From Candidatus Anammoxibacter sp. (GTDB lineage Bacteria; Planctomycetota; Brocadiia; Brocadiales; Anammoxibacteraceae): DNA of 44,986 nt. The notes under the pieces are model-generated. The model worked only from the letters and a program-made list of their open reading frames with translations. It searched no databases and had not been told where the DNA came from. The stretch lies in contig JAIQZO010000010.1 in NCBI GenBank assembly GCA_021777055.1, forward strand, positions 1 to 44,986. Direction: 5' to 3'. Made by a program: the position numbers and the translations under genes. Positions 1-8,056 of the stretch are shown one piece after another. Every line of letters starts with the position of its first letter. Position 1 is the first letter of the stretch.

Positions 1-137
1 AAGACTTGTTTGACTCTGCCTCTTTGCTCGATTTCCATTACAGAAACTTCATCGCTACTACAGGCAGTTCCGCCACAGTTCTTGGCATCGGTACTCTCAT
101 TCTTGGGTTTATTCCCCTTGAACTTCTCCCTTATCAT
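1..137 (-). CDS. possible N-terminal fragment of an intron-encoded protein, cut by the window edge
   Basis: An open frame starts at an ATG at 137 on the minus strand and runs off the left edge (45 codons visible). It contains VSVMEIEQRGRVKQV near its end, which reminds me of leader regions before group II intron reverse transcriptases; that is a recollection, not a comparison. The frame is also open upstream of the ATG for about 30 codons, so the true start is uncertain, and part may be structured intron RNA rather than protein. It would be the protein of the inner intron whose 5' end is at 521. Confidence 0.3.
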   Translation of the reverse strand, partial: MIREKFKGNKPKNESTDAKNCGGTACSSDEVSVMEIEQRGRVKQV

Positions 138-521
138 CCAAGCGACTGCTTCCTGCAGTTCCCTACAAACGCCAAAACTAGAATCACGCCACCTGCACAC
201 CGAACACCACCTACTCAGTAATCAGGTTTCTTGTAGATTTATCCCATCGCCCCACAAATAGCAATGGTTTTGATGTTACTATAGGCTTTACGATGCCTCA
301 ACAGAGGTTCAGTTTTATTCGTCTTTCTAGTTCACACCTCGCCAGATTCTATTCTGACTTTCTTCAACGCTCACGACCATTGCTCTTTACAACAGCCGCT
401 TGAAGTGGTTTGATACCTGCACCTGAATGCCGATACCGAAGGGCCGAGTCCTTCATCGCTTGAAGAGCTTATGCTCAATTTATGCAGCTATTGCTGCTTT
501 AGTTTCGCGCCTGCAGCGCAC
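1..521 (-). mobile_element. 5' part of a group II intron inserted inside the RT gene of another group II intron
   Basis: Read on the minus strand, the RT frame of the neighbouring intron stops matching right after its GLPQ codons. The next bases are GTGCGCTGCAGGCGCG, which fits the GUGYG 5' consensus of group II introns. The sequence then runs to the window edge as structured, mostly non-coding DNA, as expected of intron domain I. A candidate EBS1 (TTGTGG on the minus strand, + positions 252-257) is complementary to the last six bases of the 5' exon, CCACAA. The 3' half, including domains V and VI and most of any intron protein, lies outside the window. The boundary is seen directly; assignment as an intron rests on the 5' consensus, the precise interruption and the possible exon pairing. 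Confidence 0.7.
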
Positions 522-1085
522 TTGTGGTAAACCCATAGAAGTCGGTTCAGTTTTACCATCAATTTGAACACCTGCTTTTAGGTAAGAGTTAATCAATTTC
601 AACAAAGTCTCATCTTCGATACGTTGTTTTAATCTCTGCATCAAAAGATCCTGGTTAACTATGTCAAAGAATTTAGACAGATCTATATCCACTGCATACT
701 TATAACCTTGTTTGATATACTCCTGTACCTTTCTAACCGCATCGTGAGCAGATCGATTTGGTCTGAAACCGAAACTTGATTCCGAAAACCCGGGATCAAA
801 TATAGGTGCCAAAACCTGAGTTATTGCCTGCTGAATCACTCTGTCAGTAACAGTTGGTATCCCTAGCAGCCTCTTACCTCCATCCGGTTTAGGTATTTCT
901 ACACGCCTTACCGGCAAAGGTTTATAGCGGCCATCTATCAGCTTGCTACACATGTCATCCCAAAAGTTTTGAGCTAATTGTGGAAAATCCGTTACGGACA
1001 TGTTGTCCACCCCCGGCGCCCCTTTATTTACCTTAACCTTTTTCCATGCGTTACGCATGTTTTCTGATAATAACACTTGTTTCAC
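522..1085 (-). pseudogene. ltrA: group II intron reverse transcriptase/maturase, interrupted after the GLPQ motif
   Basis: This is the intron-encoded RT that would splice (maturase) and mobilise the intron. The 188 codons show the RT0/finger signature: NKGAPGVDNMSV, then RRVEIPKPDGGKRLLGIPTV, VIQQAITQVLAPIFDP, FGFRPNRSAHDAV and the palm strand YAVDIDLSKFFD, where the first catalytic aspartates sit. It stops at TSMGLPQ, where family members continue GG.LSPLL and then carry the catalytic YADD, thumb and maturase domains. The frame runs 13 further codons into the inserted intron. Full-length relatives have roughly 400-450 residues, so this part alone cannot be an active polymerase. If the inner intron splices, the protein could be restored; the rest lies outside the window. 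Confidence 0.88.
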
Positions 1086-1704
1086 TATGTTCTCCTTTAA
1101 GGCTGGCTTTTCTGTTAAAACCCAAGAGTACTAAATTTTATATGCTCCCCCGGTCGGGTTCCGCGGATCTCTTACTAATAACAGGGCTCCTCCTTACTTC
1201 ATGTTCAGGCCTTTAGTGGTTTCAACCACCTACTATGCCCTCTGCTGACTTCTCTCGGGTCACAGATTTGGATTACTCCAAATTGTGCAATGTCCACCAT
1301 AACTCTTCTGTCGATTTCGCTCTCATGGGTTGGCAGAAAAACCCATAAGCCCAGGCTTGTTCAACCCAGTATCCTGACTGGGACTTTAGTTATGATCGGC
1401 AACATTGCTTGCCAGAGAGATCTCCCCAGATAAGTATATGTACTTTCACTGCACAACCGGATCATTTACCCGATTTCACTGAATCACTGGGTTTTGTTAT
1501 GTTGTGCTAAGTTACCCGGAAACTAGGCCTTATATGATCTTTCTGTCCGTCGGCTCGCAGTTTTGCTCATCAGGCTTCCTCCAGACGTTGTTTCACAACT
1601 TCGCCCTTGCCTTTGGCTAGTAGTTCTCGTATCATATTTTCATACGGTGATTCGACCACAAGGGACTTTCACCCTATTCGTCCACATACATGCTGAGCGT
1701 ACAC
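522..1704 (-). mobile_element. 5' portion of a group II intron (host of the inner intron)
   Basis: Minus strand. Domain I-like sequence begins at about 1704 (GTGTACGCTCAGC), close to but not exactly the GUGYG consensus. It continues through conserved-looking stretches I associate with RT-bearing group II introns (for example AGTCAGCAGAGGGCATAGTA at about 1220-1240) and reaches the RT start at 1085. The element is interrupted at 521/522 by a second intron, and no 3' half is visible. The 5' end is given to within a few bases. A hairpin (GGTGGATCACC) and a GC-rich palindrome (CCTGCAGCGCAGG) lie at 1731-1771, just upstream of the inferred 5' end. Confidence 0.7.
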
Positions 1705-1730
1705 AAAATGGTCCAGTGGACGCGAAGATC

Positions 1731-1771
1731 TCCTGCAGCGCAGGCGCGCGAGGAAAGATGGTGGATCACCA
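1731..1771. repeat. two short palindromes beside the intron 5' boundary
   Basis: CCTGCAGCGCAGG can fold as a five-base-pair stem, followed by GGTGGATCACC, a near-perfect palindrome. The CCTGCAGCGCA part recurs at 510-520, at the 5' end of the inner intron. Some group II introns insert next to hairpins, but no T-tract makes this a terminator. Confidence 0.4.
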
Positions 1772-2035
1772 CTGACCCAAGTCGTTAGCTTTGACAGAGG
1801 ATAATTGAGTATTTTCTTATGTTAACAATAGCAGATATAAAAATTCTTAATGGGAAATAATGGTTAGAGTAGAGAGCAGGCGCAGTGGCTACAGGTTGAA
1901 GTTTGTGTTCACTGTTTCTCACCCTTTCGGCAGTGAGTGTCACAATATCACAACCATACCCTATTTCCAGCTCTCCCTCGTCAGTAGGGTCGAGAACTGG
2001 CGCGGTACTGATGCCCGTTTCCAATTCCCGCCTCG

Positions 2036-2069
2036 TCAAACGCAGCATGCGGATTTCCCGCACTACGCT
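2036..2069 (-). ncRNA. decayed group II intron domain V-like hairpin
   Basis: Read on the minus strand, AGCGTAGTGCGGGAAATCCG followed by CATGCTGCGTTTGA folds into a 34-base hairpin with an AGC start, a GCGG-GAAA-like apex and a bulged lower stem, matching the shape of group II intron domain V. It lies about 55 bases after the stop of the maturase relic, the expected place. Stem mismatches suggest decay. An overlapping 92-codon open frame on the same strand is not treated as a gene. Confidence 0.6.
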
Positions 2070-2123
2070 TTCTCTGTTAACTTCGGCTGAAATTTTATTG
2101 TACCTATTAAGCCAGCAGCACTT

Positions 2124-2566
2124 TCAAGCATTTAAGTAACGAACTCTATAATCATTAAACAATCCTAGAGTTTTATATAACCATGGCCTACTCCATCTGT
2201 TCACGCCAAAACCACGACGCTTTTTCGCGTACATTAAATGCCTTCGGATCTTTTTCATAACCCAGTCTTTAACATAACCAAAGCATCTACTAGAGTACCC
2301 CACCTAAAAGTAATTTACCCAACCCCGGAGTATCGGATTGATCACATAAATAACATGATCCACTAGCTGTGATCGATAACGCCGAAAACGATCCTTTAGT
2401 TTTTGCAACAACGCAGTTCTCGCCTTCATCCGAGGTGTCATTCTCACTCCCCACACAGACCGACTGGTTTTAATCCTCCTGTAATCAAAGCTCAGAAAGC
2501 TGAAGCTTTGATCTTTGGTTAAATCAACTATTTGAATTTTGTGTCTTGGTTCATTTGTACTCCTAG
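2124..2566 (-). pseudogene. relic of the C-terminal (maturase) part of a group II intron reverse transcriptase
   Basis: Translation of the minus strand gives the group II maturase C-terminus: IVDLTKDQSFSFLSFDYRR, VWGVRMTPRMKART, then INPILRGWVNYF, an in-frame TAG where relatives carry Arg, VGYSSRCFGYVKDWVMKKIR, RGFGVNRWSR and the terminal LFNDYRVRYLNA. At the upstream end LGVQMNQDTK is in a different frame from IVDLT, so there is also a frameshift near 2540. All RT motifs are missing. The relic begins almost at the end of the zinc-ribbon gene. A domain V-like hairpin follows it, so this is the 3' part of a third, dead intron. Confidence 0.85.
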
Positions 2567-2627
2567 TTTTCTAAAGGTAATCCAACGAACATTATCGGAA
2601 CAAGAACGGCAATCATAATAAGATAAA

Positions 2628-2891
2628 TTATTTTCCAACCAAACCAATGTCCATCCTCATACACAATTTGCGCCATATTTTTCTAAAAATGGCATAATTG
2701 AATGGTATATTTACAAACGGGACATAGGGCGTAAATTGACCTACCGCTTCACCACACTCTTTGCAGTAATGTTCAGTTTCGTGGTATGGTGTAAAACAGT
2801 GTGGACAAATGGGAATTTCTTCATCTTGATCTTGGCCGGTTCTAACGGAATTTTCGTTTTCGTCCATTTTATTATTGGGTGAAACCCGCAT
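2628..2891 (-). CDS. zinc-ribbon small membrane protein, frameshifted
   Basis: The 87-residue frame carries a four-cysteine zinc ribbon (CPHC ... CKEC, about residues 30-47) followed by YVPFVNIPFNYAIFRKIWRK. It ends early as MDIGLVGK. In the neighbouring frame the sequence continues YEDGHWFGWKIIYLIMIAVL and VPIMFVGLPLEN to a stop at 2564, a convincing transmembrane segment. The native protein was therefore a zinc ribbon plus one C-terminal membrane helix, with a single-base frameshift near 2660; a sequencing error is possible. A start at Met9 (2867) is an alternative, and neither start has a clear ribosome site. It lies 79 bases downstream of the cyclic-nucleotide-binding gene, probably one transcript. 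Role unknown. Confidence 0.65.
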   Translation of the reverse strand: MRVSPNNKMDENENSVRTGQDQDEEIPICPHCFTPYHETEHYCKECGEAVGQFTPYVPFVNIPFNYAIFRKIWRKLCMRMDIGLVGK

Positions 2892-2970
2892 CAGTTGACA
2901 AAAAAGTAGTTAGATTTTTTTCAAATGAGTGTTATATGCATGATTTATTTCATCCACGTTCATTACAAGG

Positions 2971-3462
2971 TTATCTTTCTGCTTCCATTTCGGCCAATTT
3001 TCTTTTAGTGTCCGAAAGTTCTTTAGTTATTGTTTTTAAACGGTTTACAAGAACATGGCACAAAATATAAAACAGAATGTTTTTACGGCCAGTATGAATT
3101 GGATTTTCCAAAACTGTTGTATCTAATATCAGACATTTTACATCATTAATTGCGCGGACGGAGGCAGAGCGTACCTCCTTGGTAATCAAGCTCATCTCGC
3201 CGATTATTTCCCCGGTATTATTTAGAGTACAAATGGGTTTGTCATTAAAAACTATTTCTACCTCGCCTGATATTAAGAATAAAAGGCGTGTATCATATTC
3301 ACCTTGCTTAATGATATATTCCATTGGGTCAAATTGGATTATCTGACCGACCTCTAAAAGTTCAAATATTTCCATCAAAGTAAGATCTTTTAAAACAGGA
3401 TCTTTTTTTAACTGAAAGAGAAGGTCTTTTGCCTTCTCTTCATTATATTCCAGTTCTTTCAT
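2971..3462 (-). CDS. cyclic nucleotide-binding (Crp-like sensor) domain protein without DNA-binding domain
   Basis: 163 residues. Residues about 28-140 form a cNMP-binding beta-roll: LLEVGQIIQFDPMEYIIKQG, then LLFLISGEVEIVFNDKPI, and the phosphate-binding-cassette region GEIIGEMSLITKEVRSASVR. The usual Arg in the cassette appears as RSAS. The C-terminal tail (LSDTKRKLAEMEAER) is a short charged coiled coil rather than a helix-turn-helix, so this is a ligand sensor or scaffold and not a transcription factor. A ribosome site (GGGAGA) precedes the ATG. It is followed 79 bases on by the zinc-ribbon membrane gene. The ligand cannot be read from the sequence. Confidence 0.82.
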   Translation of the reverse strand: MKELEYNEEKAKDLLFQLKKDPVLKDLTLMEIFELLEVGQIIQFDPMEYIIKQGEYDTRLLFLISGEVEIVFNDKPICTLNNTGEIIGEMSLITKEVRSASVRAINDVKCLILDTTVLENPIHTGRKNILFYILCHVLVNRLKTITKELSDTKRKLAEMEAER

Positions 3463-4123
3463 TTATCATCTCCCTAAAAAAGGTTGAGAAACATTTCTCG
3501 TAGACGCTGTATTTTAGGCTGGCAATCACAAAAATAAATATAAGTTTTAAAGTTCACACCGCCCACCGTCCCTTTTCTTTTGAATTTCCACATAGGGCGG
3601 ACTTCAACAACAGAAACAGACAAAATATTTTAGGTAGGGTGCATATTATTCACCGAAATGTAACTACAGAAACTCCTTTAACCGCCTATAATATTGATAA
3701 ACGCATGTGAAAATTCTTTTATTTCAGACAGCGGCAAATAGCAACATATGCCTCCTGTTACAAAGTGGTATTAGCAATCTTAATAATGGTTTTCCCATTT
3801 CATAGTTAATGTTTTGTTTCTGTGTATCGGGAATATCTCCAGATACTACCCAATACTTGTTTACTGTAATTTCGGGAGCTCATTTCTAAATATCACCTTT
3901 ACGTACCGATGCGACATCCATTTACAATGTCAACTTCCCATTGTTTATGTGTTTAAATTGTTTGTATTACATTTTGATCTCATTTACTAACAGGCTGAAG
4001 TATGTATTGGGAGAAACTACTGATACACAGAAAACATAATGGAGCTTATAATCGACATCAAAGATCTAAGCAAGAAACGAGAGGTATTTTTGTGTCTGTA
4101 CGTAGAGGAAGCTGTTATACGAC
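3463..4123. other. non-coding spacer
   Basis: About 660 bases with no convincing gene. A 38-codon frame on the plus strand (4038-4154) overlaps the end of the next gene and has no support. The text TAGGGTGCATATTATTCACC at about 3634 resembles a stretch near 35520, a possible short dispersed repeat. Confidence 0.5.
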
Positions 4124-4702
4124 TTACTCACGAAATATTAGATGATGCTCCGTTGTAAACGCCGAACCGTCCTTGAATTCAATTCTTACACCAACATTAA
4201 ACGTGCCCCATCCAGTAGTCGAATATGAAAATGCTTTAGATGCTTGGCCACGATCACAAATTCGTTTTGTAGGGTTGGTAAATGTGGGATGCAGTTGATA
4301 TGTAACGCATGATATTTTTTCCAATATGAAAGGTTTCGAATCTATATAAATAGTCCAGTCCCAGGCCCTTTTCCCTACATATAATTTCCTTCCCGAATAT
4401 AGAGAATCATTCATAACTTTTATTTCATGTTTGAATTTTGTTGCTTCAGAGCTTTGATTACCCTTTGGCAGAGTAACTGACGGCAGTAAAGGTTTTACAT
4501 GGAGAACTTCCATAAGAGTATTAAGTTTTGTTTCTAATATAATTAATCTTTTTTCGAATGAGTCTGATATTCTATTTTCCATCTCTGGAGGAGGAGATGG
4601 AAACAGGGCATCCTTTATCTGAACTCCAAAGATACTTAAAAGTGCGACTAATATTGGAACAACAATTGTTCCAATCGCCCACCTATAAATATTTTTATTC
4701 AT
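4124..4702 (-). CDS. membrane-anchored prokaryotic YEATS (pYEATS) domain protein
   Basis: 192 residues. Residues about 8-27 (WAIGTIVVPILVALLSIFGV) are one N-terminal membrane helix. A Pro-rich stretch and a short coiled coil (RLIILETKLNTLMEVL) follow. The C-terminal half has the pYEATS pattern: W.WTIYID, FILEKISCVTYQLHPTF, then GWGTFNV and IEFKDGSAFTTEHHL. Aromatic residues in such domains form a ligand pocket in eukaryotic relatives. In bacteria pYEATS is often fused to membrane segments or signalling domains and its ligand is unknown. It is a single gene, with a spacer on both sides. The fold assignment is good; the function is open. Confidence 0.72.
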   Translation of the reverse strand: MNKNIYRWAIGTIVVPILVALLSIFGVQIKDALFPSPPPEMENRISDSFEKRLIILETKLNTLMEVLHVKPLLPSVTLPKGNQSSEATKFKHEIKVMNDSLYSGRKLYVGKRAWDWTIYIDSKPFILEKISCVTYQLHPTFTNPTKRICDRGQASKAFSYSTTGWGTFNVGVRIEFKDGSAFTTEHHLIFRE

Positions 4703-5044
4703 ATTTTAGTTTCTCAACTAATTCTGAAGGTAGAGTTAACAGGTAAATTATAAGTACCGTGCATAATTTATCCGCGCGCAGAGAATTGTTAAGCCTGAAC
4801 AATTTTTTGTGCTAGTTCAAAGGTCTTCTTCGAGCGAGACTATTTCCTGTTATAGTTTAACGAAGTCGGAGGCTTTTTAGTTCATAATCTGCAAGCTCAG
4901 GTTTCTTTCGTTTAGGAAACATAGATTTTCAGTATTTCTTTTATTTGGTACCACTTCAATTTATTTTATATAGTGGAATGCCGGGAGCAATTAATTTGTT
5001 AAAGTCGACTAATAATTTCTTCAAACCAAAACATCTTATTATTC
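4703..5044. other. non-coding spacer
   Basis: No gene. A weak hairpin AATTGTT-AAGCCTG-AACAATT followed by TTTT at 4784-4808 reads as a terminator on the plus strand, but no plus-strand gene precedes it. Confidence 0.4.
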
Positions 5045-7153
5045 TTATTTCACATTAACAAACATTCCCCAGGCAGAACCGTTATCATATGCTTTTTTAC
5101 TAAACTCAAACTCATCTTTGTCATTTTTTACTGCCCATGCTATCCAATCTAACCCGTCACCTACTGCAGTTATTGTAAATTCAAGCTCACCATTTAGATC
5201 AGTAAACCCATTTTGCGGATCAACATTGATACAAGGGTGAAACGCAGAGCGATGTAGAGTCGAAACCTCTATGGGTACTCCAGGTTCAAAGTTAGTAATT
5301 TTTAAAGTACAGTGCTCTTCTTCGTTAAATTCAAGAACTAATCGTTCCAGGCCTCTACTACCAGTAACTAGCCCTTCTTGGCACTCAAAAGTAAATCGTT
5401 TTCCAGGAAATGGTGTAAATGAGGGAATAGGAGTAAGGATGATTATATCGGTGAATACTTCAATTAAATCCTTCTTTTCTATAGAAGCTACGCCAACGGA
5501 ATTTGCAACAGTTAATTTAACTGTGTATGATCCTTCACTAAGGTATGTATGCAAAGGATTCTGCAGAGAGCTTGTGCTACCGTCTCCAAAATCCCAAGTC
5601 CAGGTAGTAGGGTTATTACTTGATAAATCAGTAAACTGAACATCTAATGGGGCAAGCCCAAATAGAAAGTCAGTTCGAAACTCTGCAACAGGAAAACCAT
5701 CAGGTACAGGAGTTGCCCCCGGTGTTGGTATGGGTGTTATAATTACGACTGGTCCTGCATCAGGTGCGTCTATTACCCAGATATCATTATTACCGCTACG
5801 ACCAGATGTAAATGCCAGCTTTGTGCCGTCAGGTGAAACAGTTGGTTGAACATCTGATGCTGGATCAGTTGTAATACGCGTTAGCTCTGATCCGTCCGGT
5901 TTTATCATAAATATGTCTGTATTTCCAGCTACAGTTGAATCATAAAAGATACCATCTTGTCTTGTCCACACAGGATTACTATCGGATCCGGTCAATGTTA
6001 ATTGTCTGGCAACAGTTCCATTCAAATTATAAATGGCAAGATTCCCATTCAATGAGATTACGAGTTGTGAACCATTGGGGGAAAATGAGAATCCTCCAAA
6101 AAGGCCATTAATGTTTTCTATAAGTTTTGTACCAGCAGTGGTCGCAGCTTGACCAACAATTGTACTTAACGAGCCTACCCTGATCTCTCCATTAACTGGA
6201 GTAACATTGTTTTGAGTGGTACGTATCTGCCATGCCAATTGAGTTCCGTCTTTGGAGACATCCATTCCGTCACCACCTAACCCTCCTGGTATGGATAATA
6301 TCCTTGTGAAAAAGGAATCAGTCCCGTCTAATGACGTTCGAAATACAGGTGTAGTACTAATTGTTGACAGATTAAATCTCATATATTCATGGAAGAAAGT
6401 CCTTTCGTTTGTAACTAAATCCCCAGTGGTACCAATCCATTTAAGAAAAGCGCTTATCCCGAAACCATCTTCAGGTCCATCTGCAAGTTGTCTAACATTA
6501 TTGCCGTCTGGTTCAATTGCCCATATATCAAAAGTATTCGATGAGAAGTTGCCCCTATTTGATGAAAAGGCAATGGTGTCTCCTGCAGGTGACCAGGATG
6601 GCCCTAGGTCATTCCCGCTATTAAAAGTAAGTTGTGCCGCACCATCACTAGAAGTAGGAGGTGGCGTCGGTGTCGGTCCTCCTCCTGTACTACAGACAAA
6701 CTGGCCATTTTTTGTTGAAAGACCCAATGTATCACCTTTTAAATCCACCAACTCTAAAGTAGTCTCCTGACAAATATTTACTTTGAAATTCAGAAGAACA
6801 AGATCACCTGTTGTACCGGCGGATAGACCAGAACCAAAAGAGATACCGGCAACTATGAGAGTGCTATTATTGTTTGGATCTACGGCAACATTAAACTGAT
6901 CAAAACTCGAAGCAAGAGCCCCATCTTCTTTTTTCTCAAAACTCATTACATTACTATCGAATTTAACGTTAAACTGTAGGCCTTTTATATCTTTGGGGGC
7001 ATTATTTATAGAAACGGTAAAAGTCCTCTGATCACCTGCTGCTCCAGAGTTATCATCAATTTCAATATCTGCAGAAAATAAAAGGCCTGCATTTAACAAG
7101 AAAAGTAAATTGATGAAACCAAATATGAGTAGGTTAATTGAGTTTTTCTTCAT
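5045..7153 (-). CDS. secreted cohesin-like / TolB-type propeller / PKD multidomain protein
   Basis: 702 residues with a signal peptide (about 1-28). Residues about 30-155 are cohesin-like: IEIDDNSGAAGDQRTFTVSI, then GLQFNVKFDSNVMSF and GTTGDLVLLNFKV. After a PTPTPPPT linker, residues about 172-470 are WD40/TolB-like beta-propeller repeats (GPSWSPAGDTIAFSSNRG, NPVWTRQDGIFYDS, QPTVSPDGTKLAFTSGRSG). Then comes a PKD domain (WTWDFGDGSTSS, about 490-570) and a C-terminal module of about 110 residues that recurs in the sugar dehydrogenase-like protein at 16372. Ribosome site GGAGG before the ATG. No enzyme signature is seen, so a structural or binding role outside the cell is likely. The next gene upstream, at 8057, encodes a dockerin. 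Confidence 0.85.
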   Translation of the reverse strand: MKKNSINLLIFGFINLLFLLNAGLLFSADIEIDDNSGAAGDQRTFTVSINNAPKDIKGLQFNVKFDSNVMSFEKKEDGALASSFDQFNVAVDPNNNSTLIVAGISFGSGLSAGTTGDLVLLNFKVNICQETTLELVDLKGDTLGLSTKNGQFVCSTGGGPTPTPPPTSSDGAAQLTFNSGNDLGPSWSPAGDTIAFSSNRGNFSSNTFDIWAIEPDGNNVRQLADGPEDGFGISAFLKWIGTTGDLVTNERTFFHEYMRFNLSTISTTPVFRTSLDGTDSFFTRILSIPGGLGGDGMDVSKDGTQLAWQIRTTQNNVTPVNGEIRVGSLSTIVGQAATTAGTKLIENINGLFGGFSFSPNGSQLVISLNGNLAIYNLNGTVARQLTLTGSDSNPVWTRQDGIFYDSTVAGNTDIFMIKPDGSELTRITTDPASDVQPTVSPDGTKLAFTSGRSGNNDIWVIDAPDAGPVVIITPIPTPGATPVPDGFPVAEFRTDFLFGLAPLDVQFTDLSSNNPTTWTWDFGDGSTSSLQNPLHTYLSEGSYTVKLTVANSVGVASIEKKDLIEVFTDIIILTPIPSFTPFPGKRFTFECQEGLVTGSRGLERLVLEFNEEEHCTLKITNFEPGVPIEVSTLHRSAFHPCINVDPQNGFTDLNGELEFTITAVGDGLDWIAWAVKNDKDEFEFSKKAYDNGSAWGMFVNVK

Positions 7154-7424
7154 AATAATCCTCCATTTTTAGACCTTCTTTGCTTAAGTGGCTTTTAAGT
7201 TAACATCAAATTCACAATCATACTCTTAATCTCATTCCTCTTAATCTACCATCAAGATAATGGCTTTTAATTGACCCTGAAAGAGTCAGACATACCAGCC
7301 CAAGGCATCCCCCTGGAATAGAAATGCAAAAAAATTAGCCCTGTAAGGGAGCAATATACATTTGGCTACAAATCTGGAAATTTGTTGAACCCAATCAGGG
7401 TGCGACTTAATGGTTATCGTTGCC

Positions 7425-7972
7425 ACATGGTGTTACCCCATAAGTGCTAAGTTAAAATCACTGTTTAATCTAACCCTGTAATGAATAACGAATATTGAAC
7501 AAGGAATTTCGAATTATAACGTTTTCTTCTCTTCATTTTGTTTAGCGGTTTTTACGCTTGTCACAAAAATAGAAATAAGCTCATTGTTTTCATTAATCAT
7601 GGATTCAAGCTTTGACATTGGCTTTATGAGATTGGCTTTTACAATCATCAATAACCACATATCCTTGTCTCGCGTAACTCCTTAATGTGTATAAAATCAG
7701 AACGAGATTCTGCGCTTTGCGCTTCTCCATAATTAGGAGCAGTAGATGTATCACTGCGAATGAGTTGCCCTGCAATGTGATTCTCCACCCTAGTTTTTAG
7801 CAATGATTCTGCTGTGCGAATAATTCTTACGGCAAAATCTATTAAGCGTTCTTCAAGATCAAATTGTTTTTTATCCTTCGACGTTCATAATTCCTTGTTC
7901 GACATTCGATATTCGACTCCTTGCGAAAAACACAAAAAAACACCTTAGCGCTTATGGATGTTACCCTGGGCT
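7425..7972. repeat. inverted-repeat element around a four-helix-bundle relic
   Basis: Imperfect terminal inverted repeats: GTTACCCCATAAGTGCTAAG on the left against GGTAACATCCATAAGCGCTAAG read in reverse from the right. Next to them are AACGAATATTGAACAAGGAA (about 7483) and its inverted partner TTCCTTGTTCGACATTCGAT (about 7890). The GAACAAGGAAT motif recurs at 11.1 and 15.95 kb. Confidence 0.55.
7518..7880 (-). pseudogene. four-helix-bundle (23S rRNA intervening-sequence type) protein, broken
   Basis: The minus strand reads FDLEERLIDFAVRIIRTAES, then VENHIAGQLIRSDTSTAPNY, GEAQSAESRSDFIH and KELRETRI. This is the N-terminal half of the small four-helix-bundle family (often called S23 or IVP). 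A short deletion between FIH and KELRET and a frameshift break it. The last helix reads in another frame as LLMIVKANLIKPMSKLESM and NENNELISIF. Members are usually about 115-125 residues and sit in mobile repeat surroundings, as here. Confidence 0.75.
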
Positions 7973-8009
7973 GGTATGTATTGCCCTGTTATAGTATTTA
8001 GTCGAGCTT

Positions 8010-8040
8010 AAAAAAAAACATATATAAAGATCCCGTCTTT
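8010..8040 (-). terminator. possible terminator after the dockerin gene
   Basis: On the minus strand, AAAGA-CGGGA-TCTTT followed by ATATATG and a run of nine or more T, about 20 bases after the stop at 8057. The stem is short, so the call is weak. Confidence 0.35.
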
Positions 8041-8056
8041 TGTATTTATAACAATC

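Larger units (their letters stand above)
7154..8056. other. spacer holding an inverted-repeat element with a pseudogene
   Basis: About 900 bases. Outer inverted copies ACATACCAGCCCA lie at about 7289 and (inverted) about 7970. Inner inverted copies CCATAAGYGCTAAG lie at about 7438 and about 7950. Between them sits the four-helix-bundle pseudogene described separately. The remainder shows nothing recognisable. Confidence 0.55.

Noticed and set aside
1563..1775. 70-codon plus-strand frame
   Set aside because: Lies opposite the conserved 5' region of the group II intron.
1785..2063. 92-codon minus-strand frame over the intron tail
   Set aside because: It overlaps a domain V-like hairpin and follows a dead maturase gene; no ribosome site, so structured RNA relic rather than gene.
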